Counted from the stretch's first letter, positions 40,745 through 55,935 are shown. The stretch: 64,000 nt of DNA from Diplolepis rosae (GCA_030998225.1 JAPYXD010000741.1:248001-312000); one strand, 5' to 3'. The notes: generated by a model from the letters alone, not told the origin. A program made the numbers and translations.

Positions 40745-43700
40745 GATCAGTATGTTTGACAAAAAGAATTTGGTCCCTAAAACTCTAGCTTAGTAACTTG
40801 CATCCTCGTTTACATAGGTAATTTGGACCCGTCAAGCAACGATATATACTGTGTGTACTGTATATACTACATATATACTACAACTGTAATGAAGAGATTT
40901 TTAAACTGCTCAGGATTACACGTATGACAATCGTGGAAAGCGGGTACTCCAACGGCAGTCGCCTTCTGAATTATGCTCGTTTTTCAAGGCGAATGAATGT
41001 CGAGTATAGTTCAATCCTAATAATGCTCTGCTTCACAAAAATGAATTCCTCTCACTTGAAAACAATGTCACATTGAGGGAACCATCTTGTATTCGCTGCA
41101 TTGCTGTTCTAATAGACCCTAAGAAAAGCATCGTTGACAAAAAGAATTTTGTCTCTAAAATTTTCATCAGTATCTTGTATCTCCTTTTAAATAGCTAATT
41201 TGGACCGATGAAGAACTGATGTAATCTGTGTATACTGGTTATATTGTAAAAATACTGTAACTGTAATACAGGGATTTTGAAGATACTCTGAAAAACACAT
41301 ATTACAATCGTGAAAAGCGGGTACCTTTACGGCAGTCGCCCTTTCAATTATACTCGTTTTTCAAGGCGAATGAATGTCGAGAATAGTCCTATTCTAATAA
41401 TGCTCTGCTTCAAAAACTTGAATTTCTGTAACTTGAAAACGATTGCACATTAAAGGCGGCTTCTTGTATTAGCTGCATTCATGTTTTCGTAGACCCTTTG
41501 ATCAGTATGTTTGACAGAAAGAATTTGGTCTCTAAAACTCTAGCTTAGTACCTTGCATCCCCGTTTACATAGCTAATCTGAACACGTCAAGCAGCAATAT
41601 ATTCTGTGTGTACTGTATATACTGCATATATACTACAACTGGAATAAAGAGATTTTGAAACTATTTAGGAAAACATATATTACAATCGTGAAAAGCGGGT
41701 ACCTTTACGGCAGTCGCCCTTTGAATTATACTCGTTTTTCAAGGCGATTGAATGTCGATTATAGTGCTATTCTAATAATGTTCTGCTTCAAAAACTTGAA
41801 TTCCTCTAACTTCAAAAATAATGCACATAATAGGAGGCATCTTGTATTAGCTGCATTCTTGTTTTCGTAGACCCTTTGATCAGTATGTTTGACAGAAAGA
41901 ATTTGGTCTCTAAAACTCTAGCTTAGTACCTTGCATCCCCGTTTACGTAGCTAATCTGGACACGTCAAGCACCAATATATTCTGTGTGTACTGAATATAC
42001 TGCGTATATACTAAAACTGGAATAAAGGGATTTTTGAACTGCTAAGGATTACACGCATGACAATCGTAAAAGGCGGGTACTCCAACGGCAGTCGCCCTTT
42101 TAATTATACTCGTTTTTCAAGGCGATTGAATGTCGATTATAGTGCTATTCTAATAATGTTCTGCTTCAAAAACTTGAATTCCTCTAACTTCAAAAATAAT
42201 GCACATAATAGGAGGCATCTTGTATTAGCTGCATTCTTGTTTTCGTAGACCCTTTGATCAGTATGTTTGACAGAAAGAATTTGGTCTCTAAAACTCTAGC
42301 TTAGTACCTTGCATCCCCGTTTACATAGCTAATCTGAACACGTCAAGCAGCAATATATTCTGTGTGTACTGTATATACTGCATATATACTACAACTGGAA
42401 TAAAGAGATTTTGAAACTATTTAGGAAAACATATATTACAATCGTGAAAAGCGGGTACCTTTACGGCAGTCGCCCTTTGAATTATACTCGTTTTTCAAGG
42501 CGATTGAATGTCGATTATAGTGCTATTCTAATAATGTTCTGCTTCAAAAACTTGAATTCCTCTAACTTCAAAAATAATGCACATAATAGGAGGCATCTTG
42601 TATTAGCTGCATTCTTGTTTTCGTAGACCCTTTGATCAGTATGTTTGACAGAAAGAATTTGGTCTCTAAAACTCTAGCTTAGTACCTTGCATCCGCGTTT
42701 ACATAGCTAATTTGGACCCGTTAAGCACCAATATATATTGTGTGTACTGAATATACTGCATATATACTACAACTGGAATAAAGGGATTTTTAAACTGCTA
42801 AGGATTACACGCATGACAACCGTAAAAGGCGGGTACTCCAACGGCAGTCGCCCTCTGAATTATGCTCGTTTTTCAATGCGAATGAATGTCGATTATAGTC
42901 CTATTCTAATAATGCTCTGCTTCAAAAACTTGAATTCCTGTAACTTGAAAACGTTTGCACATTAAAGGCGGCTTCTTGTATTAGCTGCATTCATGTTTTC
43001 GTAGACCCTTTGATCAGTATGTTTCACAGAAAGAATTTGGTCTCTAAAACTCTAGCTTAGTACCTTGCATCCCCGTTTACATAGCTAATCTGGACACGTC
43101 AAGCACCAATATATTCTGTGTGTACTGTATATACTGCATATATACTACAACTGTAATAAACAGATTTTGAAACTATTTAGGAAAACACATATTACAATCG
43201 TGAAAAGCGGGTACCCTTACGGCAGTCGCCCTTTTAATTATACTCGTTTTTCAAGGCGATTCAATGTCGATTATAGTGCTATTCTAATAATGTTCTGCTT
43301 CAAAAACTTGAATTCCTCTAACTTCAAAAATAATGCACATAATAGGAGGCATCTTGTATTAGCTGCATTCTTGTTTTCGTAGACCCTTTGATCAGTATGT
43401 TTGACAGAAAGAATTTGGTCTCTAAAACTCTAGCTTAGTACCTTGCATCCCCGTTTACATAGCTAATCTGGACACGTCAAGCACCAATATATTCTGTGTG
43501 TACTGTATATACTGCATATATACTACAACTGTAATAAACAGATTTTGAAACTATTTAGGAAAACACATATTACAATCGTGAAAAGCGGGTACCCTTACGG
43601 CAGTCGCCCTTTTAATTATACTCGTTTTTCAAGGCGATTCAATGTCGATTATAGTGCTATTCTAATAATGTTCTGCTTCAAAAACTTGAATTCCTCTAAC

Positions 43701-44429
43701 TTCAAAAATAATGCACATAATAGGAGGCATCTTGTATTCGATGCATTCATGTTTTCGTAGACCCTTCGATAAGTATGTTTGACAGAAAGAATTTGTTCTC
43801 TATAACTCTAGCTTAGTACCTTGCATCCCCGTTTACGTAGCTAATCTGGACACGTCAAGCACCAATATATTCTGTGTGTACTGAATATACTGCGTATATA
43901 CTAAAACTGGAATAAACAGATTTTGAAACTATTTAGGAAAACACATATTACAATCGTGAAAAGCGGGTACCCTTACGGCAGTCGCCCTTTTAATTATACT
44001 CGTTTTTCAAGGCGATTCAATGTCGATTATAGTGCTATTCTAATAATGTTCTGCTTCAAAAACTTGAATTCCTCTAACTTCAAAAATAATGCACATAATA
44101 GGAGGCATCTTGTATTAGCTGCATTCTTGTTTTCGTAGACCCTTTGATCAGTATGTTTGACAGAAAGAATTTGGTCTCTAAAACTCTAGCTTAGTACCTT
44201 GCATCCCCATTTACATTGCTAATTTGGACCCGTCAAGCACCAATATATTTTGTGTGTACTGAATATACTGCATATATACTACAACTGGAATAAAGGGATT
44301 TTGAAACTATTTAGGAAAACACATATTACAATCGTGAAAAGCGGGTACCCTTACGGCAGTCGCCCTTTTAATTATACTCGCTTTTCAAGGGGAGTGAATA
44401 TTGAGTATAGTACTATTCTAATAATGCTC
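40745..44429 (+). repeat. 378-bp satellite, forward block (about 9.7 units)
   Basis: Units begin at 40745, about 41127, then at exact 378-bp steps 41500, 41878, 42256, 42634, 43012, 43390, 43768 and 44146 (phrase gatcagtatgtttgacag). Alternating units are more alike than neighbours in places (41655 and 42411 regions are identical), indicating a 756-bp dimeric higher-order unit. A recurrent 63-75-codon frame in the units is a by-product of the repeat. Confidence 0.95.
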
Positions 44430-47400
44430 GACATTCAAATCGCCTTGAAAAACGAGTATAATTCAAAGGGCGACTGCCGTAAAGGTACCCGCTTTTCACG
44501 ATTGTAATATGTGTTTTCCTAACTAGTTTCAAAATCCCTTTTTTCCAGTTGTAGTATATATGCAGTAAATACAGTATACACAGAATATATCGGTGTTTGA
44601 TGGGTCAAAATTAGATATATAAACGAGGATGCAAGTTACTAAGATAGAGTTTTAGAGACCAAATTCCTTTTGTCAAACATACTTATCGAAGGGTCTACGA
44701 AAAAATGAATGCAGTTAATAGAAGATGATTCCTTTGATGTGCACTAGTTTTCAATTTCGAGGAATTCAAGTTTTAGAAGCAGAGCATTATTAGAATAGTA
44801 CTATACTCAATATTCACTCCCCTTGAAAAGCGAGTATAGTTAAAAGGGAGACTGCCATGAGGGTACCCGCTTTTCACGATTGTAATATGTGTTTTCCTAA
44901 ATAGTTTCAAAATCCCTTTATTTCAGTTGTAGTATATATGCAGTTTATACAGTACACGCAAAATATATCGGTGCTTGACGGGTCCAAATTATCTATGTAA
45001 ACGGGAATGCAAGGTACTAAAATAAATTTTAGAGACCAAATTCTTTCTGTCAAACATACTGATCAAAGGGTCTACGAAAACATGAATGCGGCTAATACAA
45101 CATGACCTCTTTAATGTGCAATAGTTTTGAAGTTAGAGGAATACAAGTTTTTGAAGCAGATTATTATTAGAATAGGACTATAATCGATATTCATTCGCAT
45201 TGAAAAACGAGCTTAATTCAGAGGGCGACTGCCGTTGGAGTACCCGCTTTTCACGATTGTAATATGTGTTTACCTAAATAGTTACAAATTCCCTTTATTC
45301 CAGTTTTAGTATATATGCAGTATATACAGTACACACAGAATATATTGGTGCTTGACGTGTCCAAATTAGCAATGTAAACGGGGATGCAAGGTACTATGCT
45401 AGAGTTTTAGAGAATAAATTCTTTTTGTCAAACATACTGATCAGAGGGTCTACGAAAACATGAATGCAGCTAATACAAGATGACTCCTTTGATGTGCATT
45501 AGTTTTCAAGTTAGAGGAATTCAAGTTTTTGAAGCAGAGCATTATTAGAATAGTTCTATACTCAATATTCACTCCCCTTGAAAAGCGAGTATAATTAAAA
45601 GGGCGACTGCCGTAAGGGTACCCACTTTTCACAAATGTAATATCTGTTTTCCTAAATTGTTTCAAATTCTCTTTATTTCAGTTGTAGTAGATATGCAGTA
45701 TATACAGTACACACAGAATATATTGGTGCTTGATGAGTCCAGATTAGCTATGTAAACGGGGATGCAAGGTACTATGCTAGAGTTTTAGAGAACAAATTCT
45801 TTCTGTCAAACATACTGATCAAAGGGTCTACGAAAACATGAATGCATCGAATACAAGAAGCCGCCTTTAATGTGCAATCGTTTCCAAGTTACAGGAATTC
45901 AAGTTTTTGTAGCAGAGAATTATTAGAAAAGTATTATGCTTAATATTCACTCCCCTTGAAAAGCGAGTATAATTAAAAGGGCTACTGCCGTAAAGGTACC
46001 CACTTTTCACGATTGTAATATGTGTTTTCCTAAATAGTTTCAAATTCTCTTTATTCCAGTTGTAGTAGATATGCAGTATATACAGTACACACAGAATATA
46101 TTGGTGCTTGACGTGTCCAGATTAGCTATGTAAATGGGGATGCAAGGTACTATGTTAGAGTTTTAGAGAACAAATACTTTCTAGCAAACATACTTATCGA
46201 AGGGTCTACGAAAACATGAATGCGGCTAATACAACATGACCTCTTTAATGTGCAATAGTTTTCAAGTTAGAGGAATACAAGTTTTTGAAGCAGACTATTA
46301 TTAGAATAGGACTATAATCGACATTCATTCGCATTGAAAAACGAGCATAATTCAGAGGGCGACTGCCGTTGGAGTACCCGCCTTTTACGATTGTCATGCG
46401 TGTAATCCTTAGCAGTTCAAAAATCCCTTTATTCCAGTTTTAGTATATATGCAGTATATACAGTACACACAGTATATATCGTTGCTTGACGTGTCCAAAT
46501 TAGCTATGTAAAGGGGGATGCAAGGTACTAAGCTAGAGTTATAGAGAACAAATTCTTTCTGTCAAACATACTGATCAAAGGGTCTACGAAAACATGAATG
46601 CATCGAATACAAGAAGCCGCCTTTAATGTGCAATCGTTTCCAAGTTACAGGAATTCAAGTTTTTGAAGCAGAGCATTATTAGAAAAGTATAATGCTTAAT
46701 ATTCACTCTCCTTGAAAAGCGAGTATAATTAAAAGGGCGACTGCCGTAAAGGTACCCACTTTTCACTATTGTAATATGTGTTTTCCTAAATAGTTTCAAA
46801 ATCCCTTTTTTCCAGTTGTAGTATATATGCAGTATATACAGTACACACAGTATATATCGTTGCTTGACGTGTCCAAATTAGCTATGTAAAGGGGGATGCA
46901 AGGTACTAAGCTAGAGTTATAGAGAACAAATTCTTTCTGTCAAACATACTTATCGAAGGGTCTACGAAAACATGAATGCATCGAATACAAGAAGCCGCCT
47001 TTAATGTGCAATCGTTTCCAAGTTACAGGAATTCAAGTTTTTGAAGCAGAGCATTATTAGAAAAGTAGTATGCTTAATATTCGCTCCCCTTGAAAAGCGA
47101 GTATAATTAAAAGGGCGACTGCCGTAAAGGTACCCACTTTTCACGATTGTAATATGTGTTTTCCTAAATAGTTTCAAAATCCCTTTTTTCCAGTTGTAAT
47201 ATATATGCAGTATATACAGTACACGCAAAATATATCGGTGCTTGACGGGTCAAATTAGCAATGCAAACGGGGATGCAAGGTACTAAACTAAATTTTAGAG
47301 ACCAAATTCTTTCTGTCGAACATACTAATCAAAGGGTCTACGAAAACAAGAATGCAGCTAATACAAGATGACTCCTATTATGTGCATTATTTTTCAAGTT

Positions 47401-49037
47401 AGAGGAATTCAAGTTTTTGAAGCAGAACATTATTAGAATAGGACTATAATCGACATTCAATCGCCTTGAAAAACGAGTATAATTCAAAGGGAGACTGCCA
47501 TGAGGGTACCCGCTTTTCACGATTGTAATATGTGTTTTCCTAAATAGTTTCAAAATCCCTTTATTTCAGTTGTAGTATATATGCAGTTTATACAGTACAC
47601 GCAAAATATATCGGTGCTTGACGGGTCAAATTAGCAATGCAAACGGGGATGCAAGGTACTAAACTAAATTTTAGAGACCAAATTCTTTCTGTCGAACATA
47701 CTAATCAAAGGGTCTACGAAAACAAGAATGCAGCTAATACAAGATGACTCCTATTATGTGCATTATTTTTCAAGTTAGAGGAATTCAAGTTTTTGAAGCA
47801 GAACATTATTAGAATAGGACTATAATCGACATTCAATCGCCTTGAAAAACGAGTATAATTCAAAGGGAGACTGCCATGAGGGTACCCGCTTTTCACGATT
47901 GTAATATGTGTTTTCCTAAATAGTTTCAAAATCCCTTTATTTCAGTTGTAGTATATATGCAGTTTATACAGTACACGCAAAATATATCGGTGCTTGACGG
48001 GTCAAATTAGCAATGTAAACGGGGATGCAAGGTACTAAACTGAATTTTAGAGACCAAATTCTTTCTGTCAAACATACTGATCAAAGCGTCTACGAAAATA
48101 TGAATGCAGCTAATACAAGATGACTCCTTTAATGTGCAATCGTTTTCAAGTTAGAGGAATTCAAGTTTTTGAAGCAGAACATTATTAGAATAGGACTATA
48201 CTCAATATTCACTCCCCTTGAAAAGCGAGTATAATTCAAAGGGCGACTGCCGTAAAGGAACCCGCCTTTCACTATTGTAATTTGTGTTTCCATAAATAGT
48301 TTCAAAATCCCTTTATTCCAGTTGTAGTATATATGCAGTATATACACTACACACAGAATATATTGGTGCTTGACGGGTCCAAATTAACTATGTAAACTGG
48401 GATGCAAGATACTAAGCTAGTTTTAGAGACCAAATTCTTTCTGTCAAACATACTGATCAAAGGGTCTACGAAAACATGAATGCGGCTAATACAACATGAC
48501 CTCTTTAATGTGCAATAGTTTTCAAGTTAGAGGAATACAAGTTTTTGAAGCAGATTATTATTAGAATAGGACTATAATCGACATTCATTCGCATTGAAAA
48601 ACGAGCATAATTCAGAGGGCGACTGCCGTAAAGGAACCCGCCTTTCACGATTGTAATTTGTGTTTCCATAAATAGTTTCAAAATCCCTTTATTCCAGTTG
48701 TAGTATATATGAAGTATATACAGTATACACAGAATATATCAGTTCTGCATCGGTCCAAATTAGCTATGTAAAAGGGGATACAAGATACTAATGAAAAGTT
48801 TTAGAGACTAAATTCTTTTTGTCAACGATGCATTTCTTAGGGTCTATTAGAACAGCAATGCAGCGAATACAGGATGGTTCCCTCAATGTGACATTGTTTT
48901 CAAGTGAGAGGAATTCATTTTTGTGAAGCAGGTCATTATCAGGATTGGACTATACTCGACATTCATTCGCCTTGAAAAACGAGCATAATTCAGAAGGCGA
49001 CTGCCGTTAGAGTACCCGCTTTCCACGATTGTCATAC
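44430..49037 (-). repeat. 378-bp satellite, inverted block (about 12 units)
   Basis: At about 44430 the unit breaks after taataatgctc and the array continues in reverse (gacattcaa, ttgaaaaacgagtataatt). The order of unit variants mirrors the forward block: the last unit (48700-49037) is the inverse of the first forward unit (40741-41160), including the rare variants ctgttctaatagaccctaag and cgtggaaagcgggtactc. Two units at 47338 and 47714 are 376 bp apart and nearly identical. Confidence 0.9.
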
Positions 49038-52000
49038 GTGAAAAGCGAGTATAATTAAAAGGGCGATTTTGAAACTATTTAGGAAAACACATATTACAAT
49101 CATGAAAAACGGGAACCCTTATGGCAGACGCCCTTTTAATTATACTCGCTCTTGAAGGGGAATGAATATTGAGTATAGTACTATTCTAATAATGCTCTGC
49201 TTCAAAAACTTGTATTCCTCTAACTTCAAATCTATTGCACATTAAAGAGGTCATTTGTATTAGCCGCATTCATGTTTTCGTAGACCCTTTGATCAGTATG
49301 TTTGACAGAAAGAATTTGATCTCTAAAACTCTAGCTTAGTACCTTGCATCCCCGTTTACATAGCTAATTTGGACCCATCAAGCACCAATATATTCTGTGT
49401 GTACTGAATATACTACATATATAGTACAACTGGAAAAAAGGGATTTTGAAACTATTTAGGCAAACACATATTACAATCGTGAAAAGCGGGTACTCTTACA
49501 GCAGTCGCCCTTTTAATTATTCTCGCTTTTCAAGGGGAGTGAATGTTGAGTATAGTACTATTCTAATAATGCTCTGCTTCAAAAACTTGAATTCCTCTAA
49601 CTTGAAAACTATTGTACAATATAGGTATCATCTTGTATTAGCTGCATTCTTGTTTTCGTAGACCCTTTGATAAGTATGTTTGAAAAAAAGAATTTGGTCT
49701 ACAAAACTCTAGCTTAGTTCCTTGCATCCCCGCTTACATAGCTAATTTGGACCCATCAAGCACCAATATATTCTGTGTGTACTGTATATACTGCATATAT
49801 ACTACAACTGGAATAAACGGATTTTGAAACTATTTAGGAAAACACATATTACAATCATGAAAAACGGGAACCCTTATGGCAGACGCCCTTTTAATTATAC
49901 TCGCTCTTGAAGGGGAATGAATATTGAGTATAGTACTATTCTAATAATGCTCTGCTTCAAAAACTTGAATTCCTCTAACTTGAAAACGATTGCACATTAT
50001 AGGAGTCATCTTGTATTAGCTGCATTCTTGTTTTTGTAGACCCTTTGATCAGTATGTTTGACTGAAAGATTTTGGTCTCTAAAACTCTAGTTTAGTACCT
50101 TGCATCCCCGTTTACATAGCTAATTTGGACCCATCAAGCACCAATATATTCTGTGTGTACTGAATATACTACATATATAGTACAACTGGAAAAAAGGGAT
50201 TTTGAAACTATTTAGGCAAACACATATTACAATCGTGAAAAGCGGGTACTCTTACAGCAGTCGCCCTTTTAATTATTCTCGCTTTTCAAGGGGAGTGAAT
50301 GTTGAGTATAGTACTATTCTAATAATGCTCTGCTTCAAAAACTTGAATTCCTCTAACTTGAAAACTATTGTACAATATAGGTATCATCTTGTATTAGCTG
50401 CATTCTTGTTTTCGTAGACCCTTTGATAAGTATGTTTGAAAAAAAGAATTTGGTCTACAAAACTCTAGCTTAGTTCCTTGCATCCCCGTTTACATAGCTA
50501 ATTTGGACCCGTCAAGCATCAATATATTCTGTGTGTACTGTATATACTGCATATATACTACAACTGGAATAAAGGGATTTTGAAACTATTTAGGAAAACA
50601 CATATTACAATCGTGAAAAACGAGAACCCTTATGACAGTCGCCCTTTTAACTATACTCGTTTTTCAAGGGGAGTTAATATTGAGTATAGTACTATTCTAA
50701 TAATGCTCTGCTTCAAAAACTTGAATTCCTCTAAATTGAAAACGATTGCACATTATAGGAGTCATCTGGTATTAGCTGCATTCTTGTTTTCGTAGACCCT
50801 TTGATCAGTATGTTTGAGTGAAAGAATTTCGTCTCTAAAACTCTAGTTTAGTACCTAGCATCCCCGTTCATTTACTTAAATTGGACCCATCATACACCGA
50901 TGTATTCTGTGTCTACCATATACATACTGTAACCGGAATGAAGGTATTTCGAAAATATTCAGGAAGGTATAGATGACAATTGTGAAAAGCAAGACCCCTC
51001 GCGGCAGTTACCCTCTGCAATTGACTCGTTTTTCAAGGCGAACAAATATCTAGTATAATTCTATTCTAATGATGCTTTGCGTCAAAAACTTGAATTCCTC
51101 TAATTTTAAAACTATTGCTCACTAGAGGAATCATCTTACCTTAGCTGCATTCATGTTTTCGTAGACCCTAAGATAAGTATGTTTGACAAAAAGAATTTGG
51201 TCTCTAAAACTTTTGTTCAGTATCTTACATCCCCGTTCATTTAATTAAATTGGACCCATCATACGCCGATGTATTCTGTGTCTACCATATACATACTGTA
51301 ACCGGAATGAAGGTATTTCGAAAATATTCAGGAAGGTATAGATGACAATTGTGAAAAGCGAGATCCCTCGCGGCAGTTACCCTCTGCAATTGACTCGTTT
51401 TTCAAGGCGAACAAATATCTAGTATAATTCTATTCTAATGATGCTTTGCGTCAAAAACTTGAATTCCTCTAATTTTTAAACTATTGCTCACTAGAGGAAT
51501 CATCTTCTATTAGCTGCATTCATGTTTTCGTAGAGCCTGAGATAAGTATGTTTGAAAAAAGAATTTGGTCTCTAAAACTTTTGTTCAGTATCTTACATCC
51601 CCGTTCATTTAATTAAATTGGACCCATCATACGCCGATGTATTCTGTGTCTACCATATACATACTGTAACCGGAATGAAGGTATTTCGAAAATATTCAGG
51701 AAGGTATAGATGACAATTGTGAAAAGCGAGATCCCTCGCGGCAGTTACCCTCTGCAATTGACTCGTTTTTCAAGGCGAACAAATATCTAGTATAATTCTA
51801 TTCTAATGATGCTTTGCGTCAAAAACTTGAATTCCTCTAATTTTTAAACTATTGCTCACTAGAGGAATCATCTTCTATTAGCTGCATTCATGTTTTCGTA
51901 GAGCCTGAGATAAGTATGTTTGAAAAAAGAATTTGGTCTCTAAAACTTTTGTTCAGTATCTTACATCCCCGTTCATTTAATTAAATTGGACCCATCATAC

Positions 52001-55000
52001 GCCGATGTATTCTGTGTCTACCATATACATACTGTAGCCGGAATGAAGGTATTTCGAAAATATTCAGGAAGGTATAGATGACAATTGTGAAAAGCAAGAC
52101 CCCTCGCGGCAGTTACCCTCTGCAATTGACTCGTTTTTCAAGGCGAACAAATATCTAGTATAATTCTATTCTAATGATGCTTTGCGTCAAAAACTTGAAT
52201 TCCTCTAATTTTAAAACTATTGCTCACTAGAGGAATCATCTTACCTTAGCTGCATTCAGGTTTTCGTAGACCCTAAGATAAGTATGTTTGACAAAAAGAA
52301 TTTAGTTACTAAAACTCTAGCTCAGTACCTTGCATCCCCGTTTACATAGCTAATTTGGACCTGTCAAGCACCGATATATTCTGTGTGTACTGTATATACT
52401 GTATATATACTACAACTGGAATAAAGGGATTTTGAAACTGCTCTGGATTACACGTATGACAATCGTGCAATCGAATCGTTTCTCAACGCGAATAAATATC
52501 TAGTATAATTCTATTCTAATGATACTTTACGTCAAAAACTTGAATTCCTCCAATATGATCACAACTACTTACTAAAGAAATAAACTTGTATAACCTGCCT
52601 TAATTTCTCGTAGAGCCTGAGATAAGTATGTTTGAGAAAAAGAATTTGGTCTCTAAATCTTTTGTTCAGTATCTTACATCTCCGTTCATTTAGCTAAATT
52701 GGACCCGTCATACACCGATATATTCTGTGTTCACCATATACATACTGTAACTGGAATGAAGTGATTTTGAAAATATTCAGGAAGATATAGATGACAATTA
52801 TGAAAAGCGGGACCCCTCGCGGCAGTTACCCTCTGCAATTGACTCCTTTTCCAAGGCGAAAAAATATCTAGTATAATTCTATTCTAAAGATGCTTTGCGT
52901 CAAAAACTTGAATTCTTCTAGTTTGGAAACTATTCCTCACTAAAGGAATCATCTTTCATCAGCTGCATTCATGTTTTCGTAGACACTAAGATATGTATGT
53001 TTGAGAAAAAGCATTTGGTCTCTAAAACTTTTGTTCAGTATCTTACATACCCGTTCATTTAGCGAATTTAGACCCGTCATACATCGATATATTCTGTGTT
53101 TATCATATACATACTATAACTGGAATAAAGGGATTTTAAAAATATTCATGAAGATGTAGATGACAACTGTGAAAAGCAGGACCCCTCGCGGCAGTCGCCC
53201 TCTGAAATCGACTTATTTTTCAAGGCAAATGAATATCGAGAATATTGCTATTCTAATGATGCTCTGCTTCGAAAACATAAATTCCTATAACTTGAAAACT
53301 ATTGTACATTGAGGGAACCATCTTTTATTAGCTACATTCATGTTTTCGCAGAATGTGAGATTGGTATGTTCGACAAAAAGGTTTGGTCTCTAAGACTTTT
53401 CATCACTAACTTATATCCTTCTTTATATAGCTGATTTTGTCCAGTTGAGCACTGACATATGATGCTTTGCGTCAAAAACTTGAATTCCTCTAATTTTAAA
53501 ACTATTGCTCACTAGAGGAATCATCTTCCATTAGCTGCACTCATGTTTTCGTAGACCCTTCGATAAATATGTTTGACAAAAAGAATTTGGTCTTTAAAAT
53601 TCTAACTCACTACCTTGCATCCCCCTTTACATAGCTAATTTGGACCCGTCAAGCAACGATATATACTGTGTGTACTGTATATACTACATATATACTACAA
53701 CTGGAATAAAGGGATTTTTGAACTGCTAAGGATTACACGCATGACAATCGTAAAAGGCGGGTACTCCAACGGCAGTCGCCCTCTGAATTATGCTCGTTTT
53801 TCAATGCGAATGAATGTCGATTATAGTGCTATTCTAAAAATGTTCTGCTTCAAAAACTTGAATTCCTCTAACTTGAAAACTAATGCACATCAAAGGAGTC
53901 ATCTTCTATTAACTGCATTCATGTTTTCGTAGTCCCTTTGATCAGTATGTTTGACAAAAGGAATTTGGTCCCTCAAACTCAAGCTTAGTAACTTGCATCC
54001 TCGTTTATATATCTAATTTTGACCCGTCAAACACCGATATATTCTGTGTATACTGTATATACTGCATATATACTACAACTGGAAAAAAGGGATTTTGAAA
54101 CTATTTAGGAAAACACATATTACAATCGTGAAAAGCGGGTACCCTAACGGCAGTCGCCCTTTTAATAATACTCGCTTTTCAAGGGCAGTGAATATTGAGT
54201 ATGGTACTATTCTAATAATGCTCTGCTTCAAAAACTTGAATTCCTCTAACTTGAAAACTATTGTACATTAAAGAGGTCATGTTGTATTAGCCGCAAACAT
54301 GTTTTCGTAGTCCCTTTGATCAGTATGTTTGACAAAAAGAATTTGGTCTCTAAAACTTTTGTTCAGTATCTCATATCCACGTTTATATAGCTAATTTGGG
54401 CCCGTCAAACACAGATATATTCTGTGTTTACTATATACATACTGTAACTGGAATGAAGGGATTTTAAGTATATTCAGAAAATTATATGTGTCTCTAATAC
54501 AAATTTGATCCTCTGTCGGCTGCCACTGTCAAAAATCGACATGTTCTCCAAGGCGGATAAATATCTTGTATAATCCTATTCTAATGATACTCTGCGTCAA
54601 AAACCTGGATTCCTCTAACCTGAGAACTATTGAACATTAAGGATACCATCTTGTATTAGCTGCATTCATGTTTTCGCAGACTCTGAGATTAGCATATTCG
54701 ACAAAAAGTATTTATTCTCTAATACTTTTTATCACTATCTTGAATCCCCGTTTATATAGCTAATTTAAACCCGTTGAGCACCGATTTATTCTATGTTTAC
54801 TGTATATACTGCATATGTAATACAACTGGAATGAAGGGATTTTGATACTACTCAGGAAAACACGTATGACAATCGTGAAAAGCGGGTACTCTAACAGCAT
54901 TCGCCATCTGAAATCGACTTATTTTTCAAGGCGAATGAATATCGAGAATTTTCCTATTCTAATGATGCTCTGCTTCGAAAACATAAATTACTCTTACTTG

Positions 55001-55555
55001 AAAACTGTTGCACATTGAGGTACCCATCTTGTATTAGCTGCATTCATGTTTTCGCAGACTCTGAGAGTAGTGTATACGACAAAAAGTATTTAGTCTCTCA
55101 AACTTTTCATCACTGTCTTGTATCCTCGCTTAAATAGCTAATTTGGACCCGTCGAGCACTGATATATTCTGTGTATACTGAATATACTGCAAAAATATTG
55201 TATCTGGAATGAAGGGATTTTAAAAATATTCAGGAACTTGTATATGACAATCATAAAAATCGGGTCTTTTGTCGGAAGTCACTTTATAAAATCGACTCAT
55301 TTTTCAAGGCGAATAAATCTCGAAAATAATCCTATTCTCATATTGCTTTGCATTAAACACTTGGATTCCTCTAACTTGAAAACTATTGCACATTGAGGTA
55401 CCCATCTTGTATTAGCTGCATTCATGGTTTCGTAGACTGTGAGATAAGTATGTTTGACAAAAAGAATTCGGTCTCTAAATCTTTTCGACACTATCTTGCA
55501 TCTCTGTTTATGTAGCTAATTTGGACCCGTCAAGAACCGATATATTCTTTAACCG
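49038..55555 (+). repeat. 378-bp satellite, second forward block with ~369-bp subfamily
   Basis: A 26-bp reverse scrap (49038-49063) precedes forward units. 49190-50700 shows an identical 756-bp dimer. From about 50870 to 52270 there are nearly identical units of about 369 bp (taccatatacatactgtaac, ctcgcggcagttaccctctg), then increasingly diverged units until 55555. Divergence toward the edge is normal for a satellite array boundary. Confidence 0.92.
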
Positions 55556-55935
55556 AATTTAAAGTTTGGCCTTATATGGACAAGCCATACGTGAAGTGGC
55601 AAGCGCATTCGAAACATCTATTCATGTATCGTTTGCTACACTCATTTTAAAAATTGTATTGCTTGTAAGATAGAGGACAATTTAACCAGGAAACTTACCC
55701 ACTAAAGGCCCATATCATTCAATTATGTACGTGCTAAACACCTTTCAACACTACTATTAAAAGTATTACGACTGACGTGAGATCCAAAGTTGATTATTTT
55801 TCTAAACACTTGGATCATAATTCATTACATCAGGAATTTCTACTTCGCTGCTCAATGTCCATTTTTAGGTTTAATTTATGAGGGCTTCTTCAAAATACAT
55901 GCTAATCTACACTTGCTTACGTAGATCATGTTCAC
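55556..55935. other. Unique AT-rich spacer
   Basis: No repeat or gene seen. Confidence 0.4.

Noticed and set aside
41655..54000. About twenty similar 63-75-codon ORFs in the satellite (KLFRKTHITIVKSG type)
   Set aside because: They recur once per 378-bp unit in both blocks, with frame-preserving similarity explained by recent repeat amplification. No start context, no domain, and many units have it broken.
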